From contig CAVQRB010000006.1 in assembly GCA_963715055.1 (NCBI GenBank), positions 413,575 to 477,574 of the forward strand: DNA of 64,000 bases, read 5' to 3'. This document shows positions 17,582 to 26,565 of the stretch, one piece after another. The DNA comes from CAVQRB01 sp963715055. Its GTDB lineage: Bacteria; Pseudomonadota; Alphaproteobacteria; Rhodobacterales; Rhodobacteraceae. Under the pieces are notes generated by a model. The model was not told the DNA's origin. It made no database searches and saw nothing but the letters and a program-made list of their open reading frames with translations. The translations under genes and the position numbers were made by a program. Every line of letters starts with the position of its first letter. The first letter of the stretch is position 1.

Positions 17582-18127
17582 CTATTTCGGCAATGGGCCG
17601 ATCAGCATGACCATCTGTCGGCCTTCCATCTTGGGGAAGTTCTCGACCCGGCCTTTTTCCTTGGTGTCCTCGGCGACCCGTTCCAGGAGTTCACGGCCCA
17701 GGTTCTGGTGCGCCATCTCGCGCCCGCGGAACCGCAGTGTGATCTTCACCTTGTCGCCGTTCTCGAGGAATTTGAACACATTGCGCATTTTCACATCGTA
17801 GTCGTTGGTATCCGTGTTTGGACGGAACTTGACCTCTTTGATCTCGATGATCTTCTGCTTCTTGCGCGCTTCGGCTTCGCGTTTCTGGGTCTCGTACTTG
17901 AACTTGCCGAAGTCCATGATCTTGCACACGGGCGGGGTGGCATTCGGGGAAATCTCTACGAGGTCTAGGCCGGCTTCTTCTGCCATCTGCATCGCGCGGT
18001 CAGGCGACACGACACCTACGTTTTCACCATTCGCGCCAATCAGGCGAATGTCCGAGCCGCGAATTCTTTCGTTGACGCGCGGGCCTGTGTCACGTTGTGG
18101 CGGCGCGTTGTGGGGTCTGCGAGCGAT
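17582..18127 (-). CDS. infC: Translation initiation factor IF-3, probable AUC start codon
   Basis: IF-3 binds the 30S subunit, prevents premature 50S joining and proofreads the start codon. The 181-residue product has the IF-3 N-terminal domain ([36 protein letters not shown]), the linker Lys-rich helix [18 protein letters not shown] and the C-terminal domain ending MVMLIGPL. No ATG, GTG or TTG lies at the expected N-terminus ([15 protein letters not shown]); instead ATC at 18127 sits 8 nt after AAAGGA. The family uses rare start codons such as AUU for autoregulation, so AUC is the likely start. The open frame extending to 18241 looks like leader. Confidence 0.92.
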   Translation of the reverse strand: MARRPHNAPPQRDTGPRVNERIRGSDIRLIGANGENVGVVSPDRAMQMAEEAGLDLVEISPNATPPVCKIMDFGKFKYETQKREAEARKKQKIIEIKEVKFRPNTDTNDYDVKMRNVFKFLENGDKVKITLRFRGREMAHQNLGRELLERVAEDTKEKGRVENFPKMEGRQMVMLIGPLPK

Positions 18128-18335
18128 GGTGGTGTTCCTTTGATTGTTGGTCTTTTTTCGAGTTTGTAAACTACTCGCGTGCCCCTTGCTCTTCAACCCG
18201 CAAAATAGGCTGTAAAGAGCCGAAATGACGGCTTTTGGCACTTGTATCTTTGCGTGGTCCTGCGCAGGTGTATCCTGAAGTTAAGTGATGCTGGTGTCGT
18301 GTAGAACTCCGGCAATGACAAGGAGAGCAAGCAAG

Positions 18336-19121
18336 ATGGGTAATCTGATCTGGATTGTAGTCGCGGCGGCCATCGCTTTGGGGGGCTACATGCTCTACTC
18401 GGGGCGCAGCGTCGATGAAATCGTGAATGACGCTGGCGAGGCGATCAATGCGCCCGAGGCGCTCGAGACGGCGACGGAAGCTGCAGAAGGTGCGACTTCG
18501 ACGGTCACCGAAGCCGTCGATGCGGCCACGCAAGCCGCGAGCGAAGTCGTTGAAGGTGCCGCGGACGCCGCGGCCTCTGCGGCGGACAGTGTCGCAACGG
18601 CTGTAGAAGGCGCGGTCACGGAGGGCACCGAGGCTGCCAGCGATGCAGTTGAAGCGACCACCGAAGCCGCCAGCGATGCGGTCACCGCGACCACTGAAGC
18701 GGCTGGCGCGGCAGCGGAAGCGGTCGAGGAGGGCGCTGCCGAGGCAGCAGTCGGCGCGGCTGCGGCGGTGGACTCTGCGACGGATGCGGGTGATGCGGCG
18801 GTCGAGGCTGTGACCGAAGGTGCGACTGAGGCAGTTGAGGCGACCGGCGAAGCCGCAGAGGCTGCGACCGATGCAGCTGCCAATGCGGTGAGCGACGCCG
18901 CGCAGAGCACGGAGGCAGCAGCAGGCGAAGCAGCGGCGACTGCCGACGAGTTGTTGACCGTGGACGGCTTCGACCTTGCGAAGGTGACAGAGATGATCGA
19001 GACCTCTGATCTGTCTGACACGCAGAAGCTGTTGCTTGGCAACCTGGTGAAGGAAGTCGAAAGCAGCCCCGAAAAGCTGGAGGCCGTGCTGGCGCAACTG
19101 CGCAGCGCCATGGGCCTCTGA
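18336..19121 (+). CDS. Ala/Glu-rich repetitive protein with N-terminal membrane anchor
   Basis: A 261-residue protein: a single hydrophobic helix (NLIWIVVAAAIALGGYMLY, residues 3-21), about 170 residues of imperfect 11-residue-like repeats made of Ala, Glu, Thr and Val (for example AVEATTEAASDAVTATTEAA), and a normal-composition C-terminal domain (LLTVDGFDLAKVTEMIETSD..). The repeat resembles LEA-like or apolipoprotein-like amphipathic helices. The start follows ACAAGGAGAGC. It is monocistronic between infC and fpr. The family is unknown to me; a membrane-tethered periplasmic or cytoplasmic spacer is the best guess. Confidence 0.75.
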   Translation: MGNLIWIVVAAAIALGGYMLYSGRSVDEIVNDAGEAINAPEALETATEAAEGATSTVTEAVDAATQAASEVVEGAADAAASAADSVATAVEGAVTEGTEAASDAVEATTEAASDAVTATTEAAGAAAEAVEEGAAEAAVGAAAAVDSATDAGDAAVEAVTEGATEAVEATGEAAEAATDAAANAVSDAAQSTEAAAGEAAATADELLTVDGFDLAKVTEMIETSDLSDTQKLLLGNLVKEVESSPEKLEAVLAQLRSAMGL

Positions 19122-19131
19122 TCTGCGAACG

Positions 19132-19164
19132 AAAAGCCCCGCGCCGGATGATACGACGCGGGGC
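19132..19164 (-). terminator. Terminator between the Ala-rich gene and fpr
   Basis: GCCCCGCG (19136-19143) pairs with CGCGGGGC (19157-19164). The T-run (TTTTCG) follows on the minus strand, which assigns it chiefly to fpr. Confidence 0.7.
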
Positions 19165-19192
19165 ATCAAATGAAAGTGACCGTCACACGACG

Positions 19193-20041
19193 TCAGCCGA
19201 CGAAGGCCTTCTCCACCACGTAGTGCTTGGGGTCGGAATTAGCACCTTCCTCCAGACCGAAGCCTTCTAGAATGCGCTTGAGATCGGTGTTCAGACCGAT
19301 GGAACCGCAGACCATTGCCCGGTCGGTCTCGGGCGACATGCCCTCGATCCCGAGATCGCGGAACAGCGTGCCGTCTTCCAGCAGGGTGGTGATCCGGCCC
19401 ATCTTGGGCGAGGGCTCCCGCGTCGTGGTGGGATAATAGGTCAGCTTCGCGAGGTTCTCCTCGCCGATCAATTCGCCCAGCAGCTCGTCCGAACGGATCT
19501 CCTCAATCAGGCGGCGCCCGTATTCCAGCTCCGCCACGTCGCGGCAGGTATGGGTGATTATGACCTGCTCGTAGTCCTCATAGGTCTGCGGATCGCGCAG
19601 GAGCGAGGCAAAAGGCGCGAACCCCGTGCCGGTGGCAAAGAACCAGATGCGTTTGCCGGGCAAGAGCGCGTCATGCACCAGCGTGCCCACGGGCTTGGGG
19701 CGCAGAATGATGTCGTCGCCGGGCTGGATGTGTTGTAGTTTCGAGGTCAGCGGCCCGTCCTGCACCTTGATCGAATAAAACTCGAGCTCCTCGTCCCAGG
19801 AGGGCGAGGCGATGGAGTAGGCACGCAGCAGGGGCTTTTGCTTGCCGGTCTTGGAATCGGGGTCGCCCATCAGCCCGATCATCACGAACTCGCCTGAGCG
19901 AAAGCGCAGCGAGGCAGGTCTTGTCACCCGGAAGGAGAAGAGGCGGTCGGTCCAGTGCTGGACGGACGTTACGGTCTGGGCATCGGGTAATGTGAGTACT
20001 TTGGCGGCGGCGGCTTGGGTCACAGGTCTTTGCTCGGTCAT
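19193..20041 (-). CDS. fpr: Ferredoxin/flavodoxin-NADP(+) reductase
   Basis: A 282-residue FAD enzyme that exchanges electrons between NADP(H) and ferredoxin or flavodoxin. It has the FAD-binding RAYSIASP motif (about residues 73-80), the NADP-binding ATGTGFAPF motif, and the bacterial-type C-terminus VEKAFVG. It closes the sulfate-assimilation gene group, where it could supply reduced ferredoxin to CysI. No strong Shine-Dalgarno precedes the start; an 18-nt hairpin lies 12 nt upstream instead. Confidence 0.94.
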   Translation of the reverse strand: MTEQRPVTQAAAAKVLTLPDAQTVTSVQHWTDRLFSFRVTRPASLRFRSGEFVMIGLMGDPDSKTGKQKPLLRAYSIASPSWDEELEFYSIKVQDGPLTSKLQHIQPGDDIILRPKPVGTLVHDALLPGKRIWFFATGTGFAPFASLLRDPQTYEDYEQVIITHTCRDVAELEYGRRLIEEIRSDELLGELIGEENLAKLTYYPTTTREPSPKMGRITTLLEDGTLFRDLGIEGMSPETDRAMVCGSIGLNTDLKRILEGFGLEEGANSDPKHYVVEKAFVG

Positions 20042-20052
20042 GAATATGTCAA

Positions 20053-20070
20053 CGCAGGCTTACACCTGCG
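20053..20070 (-). promoter_or_regulatory. Hairpin directly upstream of fpr
   Basis: CGCAGG-CTTACA-CCTGCG is a perfect 6-bp inverted repeat with a 6-nt loop, ending 12 nt before the fpr start codon. It could be an operator or a leader hairpin masking initiation. Confidence 0.35.
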
Positions 20071-20122
20071 CGTCCCTTTATGGAAGATGATTGTCTTTCG
20101 GTGAAGAGGGCGGAGTGTCGCG

Positions 20123-20537
20123 TCAGGCCTGAACCTTGCCGCGCAGGCGGGACTGGTAGTCATGCGCCTGCCAGTTCGCCCGGAATTGCCATTGCTCCTG
20201 GGGTTGTCGCGCGGCAAGCGCTTCGGAGATTTCCACCTCATCAAAGCCCGACGCGCCGCGCCATGGCGTATTGATCGGCCAGAACGTGACCCTTTGCCCG
20301 CAGACGGCCTGCATAGCCGCGCAGGCGCAGCGCGCGCGCTATCGTGAAGCCGCGCCCGTCCGCGGAGGAAGGAAAATCGATCCGGATCATCAGCAGCCCC
20401 TTGCAGAGCGGCACCTCGGCGGGATCGGTATCCGACGGCAGATCGAGGGCATCCGCGTCATTGGCAGCGCCGAGCGCCACGAAGCCTTCGGTCCAGTCGT
20501 CAGCGGCAAAGCCTGTGTCGGTCACGATGATGCTCAT
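20123..20537 (-). pseudogene. DUF934 family protein of the cys operon, frameshifted
   Basis: From the ATG at 20537 (after AAGGAG) the frame encodes MSIIVTDTGFAADDW and continues to LADQYAMARRVGL, where it stops at once. Removing one C from the CCC at 20247-20249 (plus strand) gives MARRVGFDEVEISEALAARQ and continues to a normal C-terminus at 20123, totalling 137 residues, the usual DUF934 length. DUF934 genes sit beside cysH/cysI in alphaproteobacteria and are thought to serve sulfite reduction. The lesion is a single inserted base in a short homopolymer, so real decay and sequencing error are both possible. Confidence 0.85.
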
Positions 20538-21293
20538 CTGTCTTCTCCTTGGCGGACCATTCTGCCATTCACGAAATGGATACCGCATTCTGTCTTTTCA
20601 GTGTGCCGCCAACGCCCGGCGCGGGCGTCCTCGCCGGGAGCGACCGGGGTGGTGCAGGGGGCGCAGCCGATCGAAGGGTATCCACGTGCCACCAGCGGGT
20701 GCCGGGGCAGGCGGTTTTCGTCCATGTAGTCGATCACGTCCCGCGCACTCCAATTGGCAAGGGGGTTGACCTTGATCAGATTGCCGTCGACCTCGAAGAA
20801 CGCAAGCGTCGCGCGGGTGCCCGATTGGAACCGCTTGCGCCCGGTGATCCAGCCGCCGTGATGCGCCAGCGCCTGCGACAGCGGGGCCGTCTTGCGCAGC
20901 GCGCAGCAGGCGTCGGGGTCGCTGCGGTGAAGCATTCCATCCGGATCCTTGTCCGCGATATCCTGAGCGCGCAGCACATGCAGGTTGCGCAGGCCGAGGC
21001 GTTCGGCGACCTCCTGCTGGTAGACCAGCGTTTCCGTGAAGAGCATTCCGGTGTCGATAAACAGGACCGGCACTTCCGGACTGACCATCGCCGTCAGGTG
21101 CAGCAGCGCCACAGACTCAGCCCCGAAGCTCGAAACGAGCGCCAGATCGGGGATCTCCGACATGGCTGCGCGCAGCACATCCGTCGCCGCGTGGTGGCGC
21201 AGCCGGGCATTGAGCTCTGCTACCCGAGGCGCAAGCGCGGCCTGGCGGGCGGGCCCTCCGGGGGGGATATTTCGGGCCAAAAGAAGCGAAGCG

Positions 21294-21304
<11 letters not shown>
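20534..21304 (-). CDS. cysH: Phosphoadenylyl-/adenylyl-sulfate reductase
   Basis: Reduces activated sulfate (APS or PAPS) to sulfite. The 256-residue frame from 21304 contains the PAPS-reductase core (LALVSSFGAESVALLHL, VLFIDTGMLFTETL) plus the Cys pairs DACCALRK and IGCAPCTTP with the C-terminal KTECGIHF. These paired cysteines are those of [4Fe-4S] enzymes, which use APS. The first ~20 codons (SLLLARNIPPGG) are translated from a dispersed repeat, so the annotated N-terminus is unusual, and initiation further downstream is possible. It overlaps cysI by 11 nt and the DUF934 gene by 4 nt. Confidence 0.9.
21248..21288 (+). repeat. Dispersed GGGATATTT..CCAAAAGAAG repeat, copy B
   Basis: GGGGGGATATTTCGGGCCAAAAGAAGCGA, split as GGGGGGATATTT and GGCCAAAAGAAGCGA around CG, lies at the cysI/cysH junction. 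Read on the minus strand it encodes part of the CysH N-terminus. Confidence 0.8.
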
Positions 21305-22951
<1,647 letters not shown>

Positions 22952-22959
<8 letters not shown>

Positions 22960-23257
22960 TGTTCAGGGCCTCCTGCTTTCCGTGCGGGTAGTTCGATGGA
23001 CCCTTTGCACGAAAGTCTTCGCGGAAATGTTTCGGTTTGGGTGTGCCTGCCGCGGTGTCGACATCGGCGAGATATGCGCCGACGACAGAACCCGTCTGCT
23101 GGCTGGCGTCGATAAGGCGCAGGTCCGCGTCGGCCTCATCCGTCAGCACTTCGGCGTCCGCCAGATCGCGGCTCCAGCCGGTCGCGGTCTGGTAGATCAC
23201 GTCGCCGCGCAAGAGGTCGTTGGCGGTGACGACTTTGGGAGTGAACGCTTTTGCCAT
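22952..23257 (-). CDS. DUF2849 domain-containing protein of the cys operon
   Basis: A 101-residue protein (MAKAFTPKVVTANDLLRGDV, then VIYQTATGWSRDLADAEV) found almost only between cysG and cysI in alphaproteobacteria. Function is uncharacterised, but the fixed position suggests a role in siroheme or sulfite reductase assembly. The start overlaps the cysG stop (ATGA), and its 3' end overlaps the cysI start by 8 nt, so translation is coupled. It is intact, unlike cysI. Confidence 0.88.
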
Positions 23258-24666
23258 CAGAAGGCCTCCTTGGCGTGCGGGACGGGAAAGTCGATGTCAG
23301 GCCGCGCCTGTGCTGCATCGCGCGGGGCGAGCCCATAGAAGGTGAGCGCGGGGCCGGTCATGTCGGCCGCGGCGAGTGCCGCGGGCAGGGCGTCGAGCGT
23401 GGTGGCGAGAATGCGCTCTTCGGGGCGCGAGGCATTCTCGACCACCGTGACGGGCGTGTGCCGGTCGGCACCGTGCATCATCAATCTGCCCTGAATGAAA
23501 CGCGCGGATTTCTTGCCCATGTAGATCGCGGCAACCTCTCCCGGACGCGCCAGCGCGGCCCAGTCGTGATCGGCGAAACCCTTCATGTCATGGCCTGTAA
23601 GGAAGCGCACGGAGGAATTGCGCTCGCGCTTGGTCAGGCTTTGCCCGATCGCCGCGACGGCGGCGGAAGCGGAAGTGATGCCCGGCACGATGTCCCAGCT
23701 GATCCGTTCGGCGCTGACGGCGTCGATCTCTTCGTCCAGACGACCGAAAACGGTGGCATCGCCCGATTTCAGGCGCACAACCTGCGCGCCGCTGCGGGCG
23801 TGATGGACGATCAGCGCATTGATATCGGTCTGCGACATGGACGGCCCGAAGCCCTCCTTGCCGGCGTCGATCATGATCGCTTCGCGGCGTGCGAGTTCAA
23901 GGATGGGCTGGCTGATCAGCCGATCGTGGATTACCACATCAGCCTCGTCGAGCGCGCGGCGCGCCTTCATGGTCAGCAGGTCGGGATCGCCCGGACCTGC
24001 GCCCACGAAATGCACATGGCCGGGGCGGGCCTTTCGGTCCAGATGATCGGCGAGCAGGGTGTCCAGAGCCTCCTGCACCGCCACTTCACCGTTCCGGATC
24101 GCCTTGGGGCCCGCGCCGAAATAGTAGTCGCGCCAGAAATCGCGGCGCGCGCGGCCAAATGGCAGGGCATCTGCGGCCTTGCGGAAGGTCTTGCCGATGC
24201 GGGCAAGCGGGCCGAGTGCTGCGGGAAGGCGCTCTTCGAGATCGGCCTTGATCGCGCGCGCCAGAACCGGCGCAGCACCTTCGGTGCCGATGGCGACGGT
24301 CACCGGGTCGCGGTCGACAATGGCCGGGGTAATGAACTGGCTGTCTTCGAGGTTGTCGACCACATTGACCAGGGCGCCGTCGGCGCGTGCGATAGCCGAG
24401 GTGCGGGCGTCTTCCGCGTCGTCCTCATCGGCGGCATAGAACAAGGCTGCGCACAGGGCATCTCCGGGCGCCATGCCGCGTTCGACCAACCTGAGCTTGC
24501 CTTCTTCCGCCCAGGCCTGGATTTCCGGTGCAGCGCCGCGGGCGAAGACCGTGATATGCGCTGTGGTCTTCAGCAGCAGGCGCAGCTTTGCCAGTGCGGC
24601 ATCTCCGCCGCCCGACAAGACGATGCGCCGGCCTTCTACGCGCAGAAAGATCGGAAAGTGATCCAT
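23257..24666 (-). CDS. cysG: Siroheme synthase CysG (fused methyltransferase/dehydrogenase/ferrochelatase)
   Basis: A 469-residue trifunctional enzyme converting uroporphyrinogen III to siroheme, the prosthetic group of CysI. The N-terminal precorrin-2 dehydrogenase/ferrochelatase part has the nucleotide-binding start RIVLSGGGDAALAKLRLL. The C-terminal uroporphyrinogen methyltransferase has FVGAGPGDPDLLT, DRLIS and the VVPGITSASAAVAAIG motif. It is the first gene of the cys operon and is divergent from an Lrp-type regulator. The 140-bp intergenic region should carry the operon promoter. Confidence 0.95.
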   Translation of the reverse strand: MDHFPIFLRVEGRRIVLSGGGDAALAKLRLLLKTTAHITVFARGAAPEIQAWAEEGKLRLVERGMAPGDALCAALFYAADEDDAEDARTSAIARADGALVNVVDNLEDSQFITPAIVDRDPVTVAIGTEGAAPVLARAIKADLEERLPAALGPLARIGKTFRKAADALPFGRARRDFWRDYYFGAGPKAIRNGEVAVQEALDTLLADHLDRKARPGHVHFVGAGPGDPDLLTMKARRALDEADVVIHDRLISQPILELARREAIMIDAGKEGFGPSMSQTDINALIVHHARSGAQVVRLKSGDATVFGRLDEEIDAVSAERISWDIVPGITSASAAVAAIGQSLTKRERNSSVRFLTGHDMKGFADHDWAALARPGEVAAIYMGKKSARFIQGRLMMHGADRHTPVTVVENASRPEERILATTLDALPAALAAADMTGPALTFYGLAPRDAAQARPDIDFPVPHAKEAF

Positions 24667-24807
24667 GGAACGGTGCCCCTCGTGTTTCTTGGCCTCAATA
24701 TAGGAAAATGTTCTGCATATGCGCTAGGGGAGGGGGGTTGATAAGGACGCTTGTTCTGTTTTACTTGCCAAAGGGAACGTTCGACCAAAAAAGAGGGTGA
24801 AGTCGGA

Positions 24808-25269
24808 ATGGCGGTTCGAATTGACGAGACGGACAGGAAAATCCTCAAGGAGTTGCAGCGCGATGCCAGCCAGTCACTGGACGAGATCGCCGCCATTGTG
24901 GGCAGTTCGAAGACCCCTGTGTGGAACCGGATTCGCAAGATGCGCGATGCTGGCGTGGTTGGTCAGCAGACCGTGGTGCTCGATGCGGAGGCTCTCGGCT
25001 TCGAGGCCTGTTTCTTCGTGCTGATCCGCACCTCCGAGCATGAGGCAGAATGGCAGGCAAGGTTTCTCAAAGCCTTGCGCGACCGTCCGGAGGTGCAGGA
25101 GGCACATCGGCTGGCCGGGGACATCGATTACATCCTGAAGGTGCGTGTCCAGAATGCGCGTGCCTATGACGCCTTCTACCAGGCGCTGATTTCCGAAGTG
25201 CGGGTGCATAACGTCACCGCGCTGCTGTCGATGGAGGAGATCAAGTCCACGACGATGCTGCCGCTCTGA
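24808..25269 (+). CDS. Lrp/AsnC family regulator next to the cys operon
   Basis: A 153-residue protein with an N-terminal AsnC-type helix-turn-helix (IDETDRKILKELQRDASQSL, then SSKTPVWNRIRKM) and a C-terminal ligand-sensing RAM domain (VQEAHRLAGDIDYILKVRV). The start at 24808 follows GAGGGTGAAG at acceptable spacing; the frame open to 24751 has no homologous lead-in. Divergence from cysG suggests it regulates sulfur assimilation, possibly in response to cysteine, but that is inferred from position. Confidence 0.88.
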   Translation: MAVRIDETDRKILKELQRDASQSLDEIAAIVGSSKTPVWNRIRKMRDAGVVGQQTVVLDAEALGFEACFFVLIRTSEHEAEWQARFLKALRDRPEVQEAHRLAGDIDYILKVRVQNARAYDAFYQALISEVRVHNVTALLSMEEIKSTTMLPL

Positions 25270-25317
25270 CCCATGACCGTAAACCGTGGCATAGCTGCGG
25301 ATCAGCCTGCCTTGGGC

Positions 25318-26505
25318 TCAAGGGGTCAAGGCAATCTTGAGCTGCGTCAGGCCGTGAAAGTGGTAGATGTCGGCGTATCTCGGCGTCTCCGCCAGCTGCA
25401 TGTCTGGAAAGCGCGCGAAGAGTTTTTGCAGCGCGATCTGCATCTCCAGTCGCGCCAGCGGTGCGCCAAGGCAGAAATGCAGGCCCGCGCCGAAGGCCGC
25501 ATGGGGGTGTCGTGCCCGGAACGGATCGAACCGGTCGGGTGCTTCGAAAGCCGCGGGGTCCCGCCCGGCCGCGCCCAGCATCAGGGCCACCTGCGCGCCC
25601 TTGGGCAGGACGGTGTCGCCAAGATCGATGTCGTCATAAGCGTAGCGCGTGAAGAGATGCAGCGGCGGGTCGTAGCGCAGGATTTCCTCCACCGTCGCCG
25701 CGATCCATGCGTCGGACAGGGCGATGGGGGAGGTCCCGGCTTCCAGCAGCGTTTTGACGCCATTGCCCAGCGTATGCACCGTGGCCTCATGGCCTGCGTT
25801 CAGCAAGAGCACGCAGGTGCCGATCATCTCGTCGCGCGACAGCCTCTCCCCCTCGCTCTCGGCGCTGATGAGATGGGTGATCAGATCGTCGCGAGGATCG
25901 GACCTGCGCACGTCGATATAGCCGCCCAGATAGTCGGCGAATTCGGTCGCGGCACGGTTGGCGGCCTCTTCGATGGTCCGGTTGCGCCCTGCCTGATACA
26001 TCGCGACCATGGCATTGGACCAGCGCAAGAGCTGCGGCGCCATGTCCTCTGGCACGCCGAGAAGGCGCGCGATGATCCGCACCGGCACCTCGCGGCAATA
26101 GGTGGGGATCAGGTCGGTCGTATCGTGCTGCATCCGCGCCAGAAGGTCATCGCAGACCGCTTCGATGTCGGGGCGCAGAGACTGCACGCGCCGCGAGGTG
26201 AAGGCGCGCAGCACCAGCGCGCGCAGCCTGGTATGCCCGGGTGGTTCCATTTCCAGCAGCGAGTGCCGTTCCAGCGCGTCGAAAGCCGCAAGATGCGCGG
26301 GCACCGGCCGGCATTGATCTGCTGGCACGGCCCGACCCAACCTGCGGTCCTTGAGGAGCGATTGCACTCGCGCGGCACCGAAGACCGCGACCATGTCGTA
26401 GTCATGCCAGAACTGTACCGGGTCGTCGCGCAGGACACGGGCATAAAGCGCATAGGGATCTTGCACGAAGCTGGGATCAAGAGGGGATTGCCGCAAGGTT
26501 TTCAT
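25318..26505 (-). CDS. Cytochrome P450
   Basis: A 395-residue bacterial class I-type P450. Heme ligand loop FGAGLHFCLGAPLARLE (about residues 336-352), ExxR in EEILRYDP, and I-helix LLLNAGHEATV. In the I-helix the usual acid-Thr pair appears as Glu-Ala-Thr, so the first Thr is replaced by Ala, a variation seen in some families. No ferredoxin or ferredoxin reductase gene adjoins it; the nearest reductase is fpr about 5 kb away. Substrate is unknown. It is convergent with the Lrp gene and divergent from dctB. Confidence 0.93.
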   Translation of the reverse strand: MKTLRQSPLDPSFVQDPYALYARVLRDDPVQFWHDYDMVAVFGAARVQSLLKDRRLGRAVPADQCRPVPAHLAAFDALERHSLLEMEPPGHTRLRALVLRAFTSRRVQSLRPDIEAVCDDLLARMQHDTTDLIPTYCREVPVRIIARLLGVPEDMAPQLLRWSNAMVAMYQAGRNRTIEEAANRAATEFADYLGGYIDVRRSDPRDDLITHLISAESEGERLSRDEMIGTCVLLLNAGHEATVHTLGNGVKTLLEAGTSPIALSDAWIAATVEEILRYDPPLHLFTRYAYDDIDLGDTVLPKGAQVALMLGAAGRDPAAFEAPDRFDPFRARHPHAAFGAGLHFCLGAPLARLEMQIALQKLFARFPDMQLAETPRYADIYHFHGLTQLKIALTP

Positions 26506-26565
26506 GCGTTTCTTTAAGGCGCAGGGTACTGGTCAAGGCAAGGGGCGGTTTGTAAGCTTGCCCGC

